Shown here one piece after another: positions 37,350-44,796 of a stretch of DNA of 64,000 nt. The DNA is taken from contig DATNPK010000111.1 of assembly GCA_036703275.1 (NCBI GenBank), positions 186,001 through 250,000 of the forward strand. The letters are read 5' to 3'. The notes under the pieces were generated by a model. It did not search any database. It worked only from the letters and a program-made list of their open reading frames with translations, and was not told the origin of the DNA. How positions within the stretch are numbered: the stretch's first letter is position 1; every line of letters starts with the position of its first letter. Origin of the DNA: Coleofasciculaceae cyanobacterium. Its GTDB lineage: Bacteria > Cyanobacteriota > Cyanobacteriia > Cyanobacteriales > Xenococcaceae. The translations under genes and the position numbers were made by a program.

Positions 37350-37700
37350 ATGCCATCTCAATCTGCCGTGGGGTCGCTCGAAACAAAAGGATTCCCTGGC
37401 ATCTTAGCAGCAGCCGATGCTATGGTAAAATCTGGGCGAGTAACCTTAGTCGGTTATATTCGCGTTGGTAGTGCGCGCTTTAACGTTAATATTCGTGGTG
37501 ATGTTTCAGAAGTCAAGACAGCTATGGCTGCGGGAATTGAGGCTGTAAAAAAAGCCGAAGGAGCGACTTTAGAGTCTTGGGTAATTATTCCTCGTCCCCA
37601 CGAAAATGTCTGCGCTGTGTTGCCGATTGACTACACTGATGAAGTGCTGCCTTATCTCGATCGCGTGGAGGGCAGAACCTTGCCTGTTGCACCAAATTAA
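37350..37700 (+). CDS. ccmK4: Carboxysome shell hexamer protein CcmK4
   Basis: A 116-residue BMC-domain protein: SAVGSLETKGFPGILAAADA, MVKSGRVTLVGYIRVGSARF, NVNIRGDVSEVKTAMAAGIE, WVIIPRPHENVCAVLPIDY. These match CcmK4 (slr1839-type), including the PRPHENV pore-proximal stretch. The C-terminal extension GRTLPVAPN is typical. It follows ccmK3 by 125 bases, with a GGAG-type ribosome site (TTTTTAGGAGC). Its terminator hairpin is immediately followed by an IS605-type element. Confidence 0.93.
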   Translation: MPSQSAVGSLETKGFPGILAAADAMVKSGRVTLVGYIRVGSARFNVNIRGDVSEVKTAMAAGIEAVKKAEGATLESWVIIPRPHENVCAVLPIDYTDEVLPYLDRVEGRTLPVAPN

Positions 37701-37768
37701 ATTTGCTTTAGGTTCAAATCGATTGACTATTTTTTAAATGCTGTTTAGATCGAGCTAGTTATAAGAGT

Positions 37769-37808
37769 AATGGATGGGTCTAATTACAGCTTTGTCCATC
37801 CATTTTAC
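37769..37808 (+). terminator. Terminator of ccmK4, cut by an insertion element
   Basis: AATGGATGG (37769-37777) pairs with CCATCCATT (37796-37804), followed by TTAC and then the IS605-type element. Without the element the downstream base run would be TTTTAC-ATTAAC. The transposon therefore sits at the end of this terminator, using its TTAC as the target. Confidence 0.6.
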
Positions 37809-37855
37809 AGAAAAGGAAAGCCCACGAGCGAAGCGTCATTTATGCGTGGGATGAA

Positions 37856-38296
37856 TCATCCGCGAGTTTTTTGTTGAGCAATATATCTTTCAACCGTAGC
37901 AGCTGAAACGTTTCTAGCCGTCGAACAGAAATAGCTTCTAGTCCACATCGAAGGCATTTTTAGTAGCTCGGTAAATTCTTGTCTCAAATATCTAGAAGTA
38001 TAGTCTTTAACTTTGTGCATCACTTGATTCGGAGAAATAGTTGGTGGACAATTTAAAAAAGCATGAACGTGGTCGGGCATCACTTCTAATGCCACTACGA
38101 TTAGGTCGGCATCTTTACAAGCTTCGTGTATTAAAGCTTTTAGTCGCTGTTCGATTAATCCTCTAAGTACTTTTCTGCGTCGTCTAGGACACCAAACAAA
38201 ATGATAATTAATTAGAGTGACTGATGTATTCTTATGCCGATATTCTTGTCCCATATCTAGGTTATAAATGTGTCTATAGTATTGTACAATAAACAC
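37856..38296 (-). CDS. tnpA: IS200/IS605 family transposase TnpA (Y1 HUH)
   Basis: A single-strand DNA transposase with the HUH motif as His76-Val-His78 in EVMPDHVHAFLNCPP and the catalytic tyrosine at Tyr138 in TVERYIAQQ. The ATG nearest the conserved start MGQEYRHKNTSVTLINYHFV lies at 38254; the longer frame begins at 38296 and overlaps the tnpB start on the opposite strand. About 132-146 residues, normal for the family. Works as a dimer on left and right end hairpins and inserts 3' of TTAC. Confidence 0.92.
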   Translation of the reverse strand: MFIVQYYRHIYNLDMGQEYRHKNTSVTLINYHFVWCPRRRRKVLRGLIEQRLKALIHEACKDADLIVVALEVMPDHVHAFLNCPPTISPNQVMHKVKDYTSRYLRQEFTELLKMPSMWTRSYFCSTARNVSAATVERYIAQQKTRG

Positions 38297-39418
38297 ATGA
38301 AGACTTATAGATTCAAGCTATATCAACATAAACGGAATAGGCATTTGCATCGCACGATAAATGTAGCGGGAAATATTTATAACCACTGCATAGCTTTGCA
38401 CAAACGCTATTATCGCGCTTTTGGTAAGTATTTGAACAAAAATAAGTTAATGAAACACATAGCCAAACTCAGAAACAAAAATGAGTATTGGAAGCTTATA
38501 GGTTCGCAAGGCGTTCAAGACATAGTGCAGCGCATAGACCGAGCCTATCAATTGTTTTTTAAACATCATTCCAAAGGGGTAAGACCACCAAACTTTAGAA
38601 AAAGAATTAAGTACAAATCAATAACTTTAAAACAAGCTGGCTACAAATTTTTAGATGTTAATCAGTTAAGAATAGGCAAAAGAGTATTTAAATATTGTTC
38701 GAGTAGAGACATAGAAGGAAAAATCAAAACCATCACTATTAAACGCAATCCTTTAGGGGAATTGTTCGTTTTTGTAGTAACAGATTATATAGACAGTCAA
38801 GTTGGAATAACGACAGGTAACAACGCGGGTTTTGACTTTGGATGTAAGGTTTTTCTGACTTGCTCTAACAACACTGAAATACATTCACCACTATTCTTAA
38901 AACAGTCTTTAAAAGAATTAAAATTGGCTGGCAAAAATCATTCTCGGAAAAAGAAACGTTCTAATAACCGAGAAAAAGCTCGGAAACATTTAGTTAGAGT
39001 TCACGAAAAAGTAGTCAATCGTCGTCGTGACTGGTTTTGGAAACTAGCACTTGAGTTGACTAATAAATTCGACTACTTGTTTTTCGAGACACTTAATCTG
39101 AAAGGAATGCAGCGTTTGTGGGGTCGCCAGATTAGTGACTTAGCGTTCGCTGAATTTCTCAAGATACTAGATTTTGTAGCAACCAAGAAAGGGAAAATAG
39201 TTAGCTACATAGACCGCTGGTATCCGAGTACTAAAACTTGTCACAAATGCGATTATGTTTTAGATAAAATTGAGCTAAAAGAACGTTATTGGGTATGCCC
39301 TGGATGCTCTACCAAGCATGGGCGTGACTCAAATGCTAGCCAAGTGATTCAAAAGGTTGGGGCTTCAACCTTGGGGCTAGGCGATGTCAGACATCTTCAA
39401 GATGCAATTGCTGTTTAA
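38297..39418 (+). CDS. tnpB: TnpB, RNA-guided nuclease of the IS605 element
   Basis: A 373-residue TnpB starting MKTYRFKLYQHKRNRHLHRT (an in-frame ATG upstream at 38270 runs into tnpA). RuvC residues are Asp180 (AGFDFGCKVF), Glu264 (FFETLNLKGM) and Asp344 (HGRDSNAS). The zinc ribbon uses Cys315, Cys318, Cys334 and Cys337. All three catalytic acids are kept, so nuclease activity is plausible. TnpB proteins cut DNA next to the transposon target motif, here predicted TTAC, using a right-end-derived guide RNA. About 55-60% similar by eye to the TnpB at 48211. Confidence 0.93.
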   Translation: MKTYRFKLYQHKRNRHLHRTINVAGNIYNHCIALHKRYYRAFGKYLNKNKLMKHIAKLRNKNEYWKLIGSQGVQDIVQRIDRAYQLFFKHHSKGVRPPNFRKRIKYKSITLKQAGYKFLDVNQLRIGKRVFKYCSSRDIEGKIKTITIKRNPLGELFVFVVTDYIDSQVGITTGNNAGFDFGCKVFLTCSNNTEIHSPLFLKQSLKELKLAGKNHSRKKKRSNNREKARKHLVRVHEKVVNRRRDWFWKLALELTNKFDYLFFETLNLKGMQRLWGRQISDLAFAEFLKILDFVATKKGKIVSYIDRWYPSTKTCHKCDYVLDKIELKERYWVCPGCSTKHGRDSNASQVIQKVGASTLGLGDVRHLQDAIAV

Positions 39419-39496
39419 CCCCCGAATCCCACTGCATTTATGCGTGGGAGTGGGTCAAATTAACTATTGACAACTATTGACTTAAATAATTATGGT

Positions 39497-40042
39497 TCAA
39501 TTATCCAGCGTAGATAGCTTTGTTTTTAAAGCTCTAACATAAAGAAAAATTGGGAACTGATAATACTCAATAATGAGCCAAATAATACAAGACAGGTGAG
39601 CGCAGAAGGTCAAAATTGTCCAAGTTAGAGGAAGCCAAGATAGCAAGCTTCCATTCATGGGCGGAAACAAATATAAACCTGTTCCAATGATTGATGTGGG
39701 AACTAGCACAAAAGCCAAAGCAAATAATATATAAGCCCATCCCACCTCAGCACCTTCTCGATGGATTCCCTTCCAGATTTTGCCATTCCAGTACCATGTC
39801 AGAGGAAGTTGACTATCTACCATCTTAAGCAACTGTTTATCAAAGTTAGTCGTAAAAATATGCTGACAAAAATTACAAGAAAAAGTTTCCATTAACGGCA
39901 TTTCTGTAACTTTGCCATGACGACATACGGGACAGGGATATTCTCCACGGTCATGAAAACGATGATGCTCTGTCCATTCTTGCTGCAAAAGATCGATTTG
40001 AGAGTTTGTTAGTGAACTATGAGAATTATGAGCGTTAGCCAT
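39497..40042 (-). CDS. Conserved membrane protein with a zinc-ribbon
   Basis: A 181-residue protein. The N-terminal half has CPVC (about 37-40) and CNFC (about 56-59) pairs, which form a likely zinc ribbon, followed by a W-rich link (LTWYWNGKIWKGIHREGAE). Two membrane helices follow at about 100-125 and 137-160. The C-terminus ends LYVRALKTKLSTLDN. It resembles cyanobacterial proteins of unknown function. It is a single gene bordering the IS605-type element. Confidence 0.7.
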   Translation of the reverse strand: MANAHNSHSSLTNSQIDLLQQEWTEHHRFHDRGEYPCPVCRHGKVTEMPLMETFSCNFCQHIFTTNFDKQLLKMVDSQLPLTWYWNGKIWKGIHREGAEVGWAYILFALAFVLVPTSIIGTGLYLFPPMNGSLLSWLPLTWTILTFCAHLSCIIWLIIEYYQFPIFLYVRALKTKLSTLDN

Positions 40043-40525
40043 ATACTTCAGATATCGTGATACTTTTCAAGTGCTATTAGATATGAAAATTATTTAACTG
40101 GTAATTTGTCTTTAACTATTGTTTAACTCAATGGTAGATTGCTGCATTATATAGACAAAGCCAAGTCTAAAAAATGCTGCTTATCCACATCTGTCGCTCG
40201 GCATTCGATTGGATTTTAGAGTGTAATTATATCTAGCTTAGTATAGCTAAACACTAGGTCCAGCTATATTTGATATAAATGTCAATATTAATTTGCAGAA
40301 TCAACTTTTATTGTAAATATTATGGGTATGTGAGTAACAACTATAGAAAACATCTATGGAATAGAAAAAAGAACGCTAGACACCTTGTTAACCAGGCAAG
40401 AGGCAAAAGTAAAAAATTGCTCGAGTTTAAGTCTTCTTGATTTTTTTATCTCTTAACTTTGTATTATCTGCACTTACTTGTGGAAAAATATCTTTGGCTA
40501 TCAGGGTAGCTGCCTAATAACGAAA
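40043..40525. other. Intergenic stretch with no recognisable gene
   Basis: About 480 AT-rich bases between the membrane protein gene and a gene remnant. No long open frame, stem of note, or match to the repeat families A or B was seen. It may be an old decayed gene or a promoter region for the divergent membrane protein. Confidence 0.4.
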
Positions 40526-40748
40526 TTAGAGATTAGTAGTTAATTTAGCTTTTCTGAGCATAAACTGCAAAAGTGTTTCTTCTGTGTAAATAATGTCAGC
40601 TTGACTTTCCATTTCCAATTGCAACGAACAGTGATTTTTTTCTCTACCAAAAATATTGCTATTGGGAGTCATCAAAACTTCATAATCGTTGACTGGTAGG
40701 CGATCGCATTTCTTTAATTCACTACATACAGCTTTTGTAGCAGTGCGA
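40526..40748 (-). pseudogene. 3' remnant of an unidentified gene
   Basis: The reverse strand reads TKAVCSELKKCDRLPVNDYE, then VLMTPNSNIFGREKNHCSLQ, LEMESQADIIYTEETLLQFM and LRKAKLTTNL before a stop at 40526. The sequence looks like true protein. It has no start codon and begins at a HIP1/repeat junction near 40748, so the 5' part was probably replaced by repeat sequence. The family was not recognised. Confidence 0.35.
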
Positions 40749-40860
40749 TCGCACTTTCAATCCATCAGCCTGAAACACCATTCAACTATTCCCTCAGAAT
40801 TGGGGGCTAGGGGGCAAAAGGCGATCGCACTTTCTATCCATTAGCCTAAAACACCATATA
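40745..40860. repeat. Family B repeat unit (first of an island)
   Basis: Two copies of a unit built as GCGATCGCACTTTC, ATCCATCAGCCTGAAACACC, ATTCAACTATTCCCTCAG and AATTGGGGGCTAGGGGGC. The same unit returns at 41521-41747, 43337-43738 and 44108-44580 between small TA genes. Confidence 0.8.
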
Positions 40861-40920
40861 TCTGACCAGTTCTAAATTGCTATCATTGAATTCAAGTTTC
40901 ATTGCCACATATAAAAAACG

Positions 40921-41142
40921 ATGGAAGTTATAAAACTTACTACTGAAATTGATGACACAGGAAAGCTAAATATTAGTTTGCCAACCAATTTAGTCGCTGG
41001 CAAGGTCGATTTGATAGTAATTGTTAATCCTGTCCCCCAGAAGGAAGAAAAACAGAATATCTATAATTTTGATTTATCAGAAAAACTTAGCTGGCAAGGT
41101 GATGCTGTAGAAACACAGAGAAAGTTAAGGAATGAGTGGTAA
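40921..41142 (+). CDS. Antitoxin of a VapBC-like pair
   Basis: A 73-residue protein, MEVIKLTTEIDDTGKLNISL, then PTNLVAGKVDLIVIVNPV. The N-terminal beta-strands resemble AbrB/DUF2281-type antitoxin domains, and the C-terminal FDLSEKLSWQGDAVETQRKL RNEW (split here) is a likely toxin-binding tail. It overlaps the start of the PIN toxin by 11 bases (ATGAGTGG), a typical coupling. Immediately upstream lies a family B repeat. Confidence 0.72.
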   Translation: MEVIKLTTEIDDTGKLNISLPTNLVAGKVDLIVIVNPVPQKEEKQNIYNFDLSEKLSWQGDAVETQRKLRNEW

Positions 41143-41509
41143 TCGTTATCTCCTAGATACTAATGCTATTATCGCCTTGCTACAGAGAGATCTTAGCTTA
41201 GTTGAATTACTTCAAAGTGCAGAATGGATCGGGATTTCTGTAATCAGCCAGCTAGAATTTTTGGCCTTCTCTGGCTTAACGGAATCTGATATCAGGCTTT
41301 TCCACCAGTTTTTACAACAAATAGAAGTACTTAATTTATCTAGTCAAGATCGATCGCTAATCGAGCAAATCATTTCAATTCGCCAACAATATCACTTTAA
41401 ACTACCAGATGCGATCGTCGCTGCCATGGCAAAAGCAAACTCAGCGAAGCTAGTTACTCGCGATGTTCAATTAGATAGAGTCGTCGGTCTAATAATTGTT
41501 AATTGGTAG
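41132..41509 (+). CDS. PIN-domain toxin (VapC-like)
   Basis: A 125-residue PIN domain ribonuclease: LLDTNAIIALLQRD (Asp9), ISQLEFLAFSG (Glu42), KLPDAIVAAMAK (Asp93), LVTRDVQLDRV (Asp111). All four acidic active-site residues are in place, so it should be an active metal-dependent RNase when free of its antitoxin. Start overlaps the antitoxin. This is one of the few TA toxins in the window with no disruption. Confidence 0.88.
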   Translation: MSGNRYLLDTNAIIALLQRDLSLVELLQSAEWIGISVISQLEFLAFSGLTESDIRLFHQFLQQIEVLNLSSQDRSLIEQIISIRQQYHFKLPDAIVAAMAKANSAKLVTRDVQLDRVVGLIIVNW

Positions 41510-41520
41510 ATATTTAAAGC

Positions 41521-41747
41521 GAGCGCACTTTCTATCTATCAGCCTAAAACACCATTCAACCATTCCCCCAGAATTGGGGGCGAAAACCAATAGCCCCCTT
41601 GCATCCCCCAAGTATGGGGGACTTTTAGTTTAACTGCCTACCCGCAAAATCTAATCTCAAAGCGATCGCACTTGCAATCCATCACCCTGAAACACCATTC
41701 AACTATTTCCTCCAGAATTGGGGGCTAGGGGGCAAAACGCGATCGCT
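41521..41747. repeat. Family B repeat array
   Basis: Contains the unit 'ATCAGCCTAAAACACCATTC' plus ATTCCCCCAGAATTGGGGGC, then CCCCCTTGCATCCCCCAAGT and TATGGGGGACTTTTAGTTTA, and a second 'ATCACCCTGAAACACCATTC' unit ending in a HIP1 site (AACGCGATCGC). It lies between the VapBC-like and HigBA-like pairs. Confidence 0.85.
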
Positions 41748-41761
41748 CTGTGTTTGAAAGC

Positions 41762-42070
41762 TTATGCAACCTTAGAATCAATAGGTATGAGCTCAATCTT
41801 TACCTGGCGATTGAGAGCTTGAGCTACACGGCTTAACATTGAGAGGGAATGCCCCTCGTAATCTGCATCCTCCAAACGAGAAATTACCGATTGAGTTGTT
41901 CCAATCATCTCAGCTAATTTCTGCTGACTTAATCCTGCTGAATTGCGGGCATCATAAATCAACTGAGCAACATGAGCATTCACCGTTGCCTGCTCACACA
42001 TCTCCCGTAGTTTCTCATCATCGCCAATCATGGCATCAATAATTTTTAGTCCGTCAGTTGTCCTAGTCAT
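41762..42070 (-). CDS. XRE-family HTH antitoxin (HigA-like)
   Basis: A 102-residue protein with an XRE helix-turn-helix: SAGLSQQKLAEMIGTTQSVI, SRLEDADYEGHSLSMLSRVA. The tail NRQVKIELIP is typical of HigA-type antitoxins partnered with Gp49-like HigB toxins. Toxin first, antitoxin second, with an eight-base overlap, which is the normal higBA order. It should bind the promoter and the toxin. The reading frame is clean although the toxin has a nonsense codon. Confidence 0.85.
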   Translation of the reverse strand: MTRTTDGLKIIDAMIGDDEKLREMCEQATVNAHVAQLIYDARNSAGLSQQKLAEMIGTTQSVISRLEDADYEGHSLSMLSRVAQALNRQVKIELIPIDSKVA

Positions 42071-42455
42071 CTATTGTCTCTCCTTGATAAGTATGTTGTT
42101 CAGGATTCTGCTCAAACTTTTCTTTTCTCTTGATTGCAAGCTCAATCTCATTTTTTGGTACAGCCGAACTCTTTTTAATAATTGAGTGATGAAGCACAGC
42201 AATATTTTTGCCATTAAAAAAATACAAAATTCGATACTGGATATTGCGATGTTTAGCTCGAAGCTCATAAATGCCATCCTGTAGATAATCTGCTGAAGGT
42301 CGGCGCAGTTCATAACCCATATTTTCAAGCTGACGAATGCGACCTACACAGTTGGCAAATCCTTAGGAATTTTTGCTTCTTAGTTCGCTCAACCATTTCA
42401 CCACAGGAGCATTGCCTTTTTTCTCTTGGTAAAACAGTATGCAAGTTCTTGGCAC
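42063..42455 (-). pseudogene. Gp49-like HigB toxin with an internal stop
   Basis: From a GTG at 42455 the reverse strand reads VPRTCILFYQEKKGNAPVVK, WLSELRSKNS, a TAA (42363-42365), then GFANCVGRIRQLENMGYELR, RPSADYLQDGIYELRAKHRN, IQYRILYFFNGKNIAVLHHS. At 130 residues this is the usual DUF891/Gp49 HigB length. The single nonsense lies in the N-terminal third. An ATG at 42320 (MGYELRRPS) could restart translation, giving an 85-residue C-terminal piece that keeps the YELR..Q.RILYFF core. Activity of such a piece is unlikely but not excluded. Confidence 0.78.
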
Positions 42456-42547
42456 GGTTTACCTAAAAGAGTAATTATATCAATATTGCTATAATTATTG
42501 CCATAGCTTTTAAGTTTCCCTAGTAGTGCGTCTAAGCTAAAATGCTG

Positions 42548-42672
42548 GGCTGATTCCCTCAAGCTTAGGGGGCTAGGGGGCTCAAACCAATTTTCAATAC
42601 CCAACAAATTAATGACGCGCTACTAGTGCGATCGCCCTACCTCGATTCTTTCCATACATAAATGCGATCGCA
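42548..42672. repeat. Partial family B repeat and HIP1-flanked repeat
   Basis: CAAGCTTAGGGGGCTAGGGGGC is a decayed family B tract. It is followed by GCGATCGCCCTACCTCGATT, which recurs at 43340-43383 with the same ...CATACATAAATGCGATCGCA ending. The rest of the gap to 42772 shows HIP1 sites only. Confidence 0.65.
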
Positions 42673-42771
42673 TCACTTCAAATCCTTTACATATAAAGGA
42701 GATCGCCCTACTAAAATTCTTCACATGGGAAATGCGATCGCAATTTATATTGCAATAAGCTAAATTAAAAT

Positions 42772-42999
42772 ATGTCTACACACCATAAAATTCCCATGTT
42801 AAAAACACTGTTAGCTACTGTCCATCAAGGAAAAATTGAAATACCAGAACAGCTTGAACTTTCAGAAGGTACTAGGGTTCTAATTACAGTACTACCAGAT
42901 AAAGAAACTGAGTTTTGGAATCAATCTAGCAAAGCATCATTAGACAAAGTTTGGGATAATACGGAGGATGATGTTTATGCCGAATTACTCGAAGAATAA
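42772..42999 (+). CDS. Antitoxin of a MazEF/PemIK-like pair
   Basis: A 75-residue protein whose conserved part starts at the internal ATG (42796): MLKTLLATVHQGKIEIPEQL, LSEGTRVLITVLPDKETEFW. This is the short AbrB-like antitoxin type. The C-terminal tail DKVWDNTEDDVYAELLEE should bind the toxin. Its end overlaps the toxin start by 23 bases. It lies between two family B repeat tracts. Confidence 0.72.
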   Translation: MSTHHKIPMLKTLLATVHQGKIEIPEQLELSEGTRVLITVLPDKETEFWNQSSKASLDKVWDNTEDDVYAELLEE

Positions 43000-43306
43000 T
43001 ATTATCCTAGTTCGTTATCCCTTTTCTGATTTATCTAACTCCAAAGTAAGACCTGCTGTTGTCGTTAGTACAGCACACGCCTCTCAAGATATTATTGTTG
43101 TGCCTTTGACTAGTAAGACGACTAAGTTGTTATCAGGCGAGTTTATGCTTCTCGATTGGTTAAAAGAAGGATTAAATGTTCCTACTGCGGTAAAAAGAGG
43201 TCTATATACGGTCGAGAATAGATTAGCGATCAAAGTTATCGGTGAATTATCAAAAGTGGATGCTCAAAAATTAGAAGGTTCTTTGCAAAGCTGGCTAGGG
43301 TTATGA
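42977..43306 (+). CDS. MazF/PemK-family endoribonuclease toxin
   Basis: A 109-residue MazF-type toxin: MPNYSKNNIILVRYPFSDLS, NSKVRPAVVVSTAHASQDII, VVPLTSKTT. The core R-P-A-V-V-V and the PLTSKT motif are those of the mRNA interferase fold. The frame opens at 42968, but only the ATG at 42977 has a sensible site: GGAGG at 42963-42967 stands nine bases before it. Full length, apparently active. Confidence 0.85.
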   Translation: MPNYSKNNIILVRYPFSDLSNSKVRPAVVVSTAHASQDIIVVPLTSKTTKLLSGEFMLLDWLKEGLNVPTAVKRGLYTVENRLAIKVIGELSKVDAQKLEGSLQSWLGL

Positions 43307-43336
43307 TTTGAAGCTTAAAGATGCTTAGATAGACGC

Positions 43337-43738
43337 AAAGCGATCGCCCTACCTCGATTTTTTTCATACATAAATGCGATCGCACTTGCAATCCATCACC
43401 CTGAAACACCATTCAACCATTCCCCCAAAATTGGGGGCGAAAACCAATAGCCCCCTTGCATCCCCCAAGTATGGGGGACTTTTAGTTTAACTGCCTACCC
43501 GCAAAATCTAGTCTCAAAGCGATCGCACTTGCAATCCATCAGCCTGAAACACCATTCAACTATTCCCCCAGAATTGGGGGCTAGGGGGCAAAACGCGATC
43601 GCCTTTTCCATTCATCAGCCTAAAACACCATTCAACTATTCCCCCCAGAATTGGGGGGCTAGCCCTAAAGGATTCCCTAAAGGGTACACCTTCGGATAAG
43701 CTTCGCGTCGGGGGCTAGGGGCTAGGGGCTAGGGGGGC
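43337..43738. repeat. Family B repeat array with nested family A copy
   Basis: Three units of 'ATCA(G/C)CCTGAAACACCATTC' with CCCCCAGAATTGGGGGC and one full TAGCCCCCTTGCATCCCCCAA block. A family A element (43661-43710: GCCCTAAAGGATTCCCTAAA, GGGTACACCTTCGGATAAGC, TTCGCGTCG) is inserted within GGGGGGCT|...|GGGGGCTAGG. The array sits between the MazEF-like pair and the DUF559 gene and includes that gene's stop codon region. Confidence 0.88.
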
Positions 43739-44100
43739 AAAACAGCAGCTTGTCTTATTTCTGCAATCACCTGGGGTAAATTATTTAATACCTGTTCGTT
43801 ACTAAATCTCAACACTCTGTAACCATATTCGGCTAACTTATTAGTTCTGGCGCGATCGTAATCAATTTGTTGATCGTGAATTTCTCCATCGACTTCCACA
43901 ACTAACTTACAAGCAGCACAATAAAAATCCAAAATAAAATTACCTACAGGATGCTGACAGCGAAACCGTAATCCTTCTAATTGTTTATTCCTTAATGCAG
44001 ACCATAAATAAGCTTCTGCTGGAGTTAAGTTCTTTCTTAGTCTCCGTGCAGCTTCTTCTATCTCTGCTGTTGTACCGCGAATTCTGGGTTTGTGGTTCAT
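43729..44100 (-). CDS. DUF559 family endonuclease-like protein
   Basis: A 123-residue protein starting MNHKPRIRGTTAEIEEAARR. DUF559/very-short-patch-repair-like nuclease hallmarks: LRKNLTPAEAYLWSALRNKQ, GLRFRCQHPVGNFILDFYCA, and the PD-(D/E)XK-like VVEVDGEIHD. Related proteins occur as orphans in cyanobacterial islands. An ATG at 44127 in the same frame lies in repeat sequence, so 44100 is preferred. The last codons and the stop come from the neighbouring family B repeat. Target unknown. Confidence 0.8.
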   Translation of the reverse strand: MNHKPRIRGTTAEIEEAARRLRKNLTPAEAYLWSALRNKQLEGLRFRCQHPVGNFILDFYCAACKLVVEVDGEIHDQQIDYDRARTNKLAEYGYRVLRFSNEQVLNNLPQVIAEIRQAAVLPP

Positions 44101-44107
44101 TGTTGAT

Positions 44108-44580
44108 TTGCCCCCTAAATCCCCCAATTCTGGGGGACTTTTAGTTTAACTTCTAACCCGCAAAATCTAGTTTCAGAGCGATCGCACTTTATGCTCGACT
44201 AACTTGGATTTAGCCCCCTTGCATCCCCCAATACTGGGGGACTTTTAGTTTAGCTGCTTACCCTTAAAGTTAAGGTAGCGAGAAAGTAAAACTATAAATC
44301 CTCATCCTGACAACTCGCAATTTAACCGTTCCCCCCAAACTTGGGGGGCTAGCCCTAAAGGATTAGCTTCGCGTCGGGGGCTATCAACCCAGCTTATCCC
44401 GCCCCCTAAATCCCCCAACAATGGGAGACTTTTAGTTTAACTTCTAACCCGCAAAATCTAGTCTCACGATCGCACTTTCAATCCATCAGCCTAAAACACC
44501 ATTCAACTATTCTCCCCAAACTTGAGGGCGAAAACCAATAGCCCCCTAAATCCCCCAACAATGGGGGACTTTTAGTGAGC
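44108..44580. repeat. Family B repeat array with nested family A copy
   Basis: Contains four tracts of CCCCC(C)AATTCTGGGGGAC type, the ATCAGCCTAAAACACCATTC unit, and a family A piece at 44351-44377 (AGCCCTAAAGGATTAGCTTC, GCGTCGGG). The block order CCCCCTAAATCCCCCAA / TGGGGGACTTTTAGTTTAAC is the same as at 41600 and 47450. No gene is seen; 44581-44796 is the pilA leader region with no further landmark. Confidence 0.85.
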
Positions 44581-44796
44581 AAAGTAATTAAAACTATTAA
44601 TTTAATCCTCTTCAAATGTCTATTGAAAATGTGATTTGGATCGCTGCATAAATCTAGTTAACTATTAGCAAAAAATTCTAAAAAAACTTTTTTAATAATG
44701 ATATGTTTTATCGATATGTTGGGTAATTTCTAAATAGGAAAACAAAAACATAAAACAAACACACAAACAAATTTTTATTAATCGAAGGATATAGAC

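Larger units (their letters stand above)
37809..39458 (+). mobile_element. Complete IS605-type element (tnpA + tnpB)
   Basis: The left flank is TTAC (37805-37808) and the right end is TCAA (39455-39458). The left hairpin CCCACG...CGTGGG has AAAG (37817-37820) directly before it. The right hairpin TCCCAC...GTGGGA has GAAT (39424-39427) directly before it. These are the IS608-type cleavage-site and guide pairs. The divergent tnpA and tnpB genes between the ends look intact. This is the only element in the window that carries its own transposase. A tnpB-guide RNA is expected to run from the end of tnpB into the right end. Confidence 0.9.

Noticed and set aside
42398-42607. A 69-codon minus-strand frame starting MLGIENWFEPPSPLSLRESA
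   Set aside because: It runs through a family B G-tract and overlaps the 5' end of the disrupted higB in another frame, so it is a chance frame.
41521-44580. Repeat arrays considered as CRISPR
   Set aside because: Units differ in length and order, have no constant spacers of 30-40 bases, contain G/C homopolymer tracts, and no cas gene is near.
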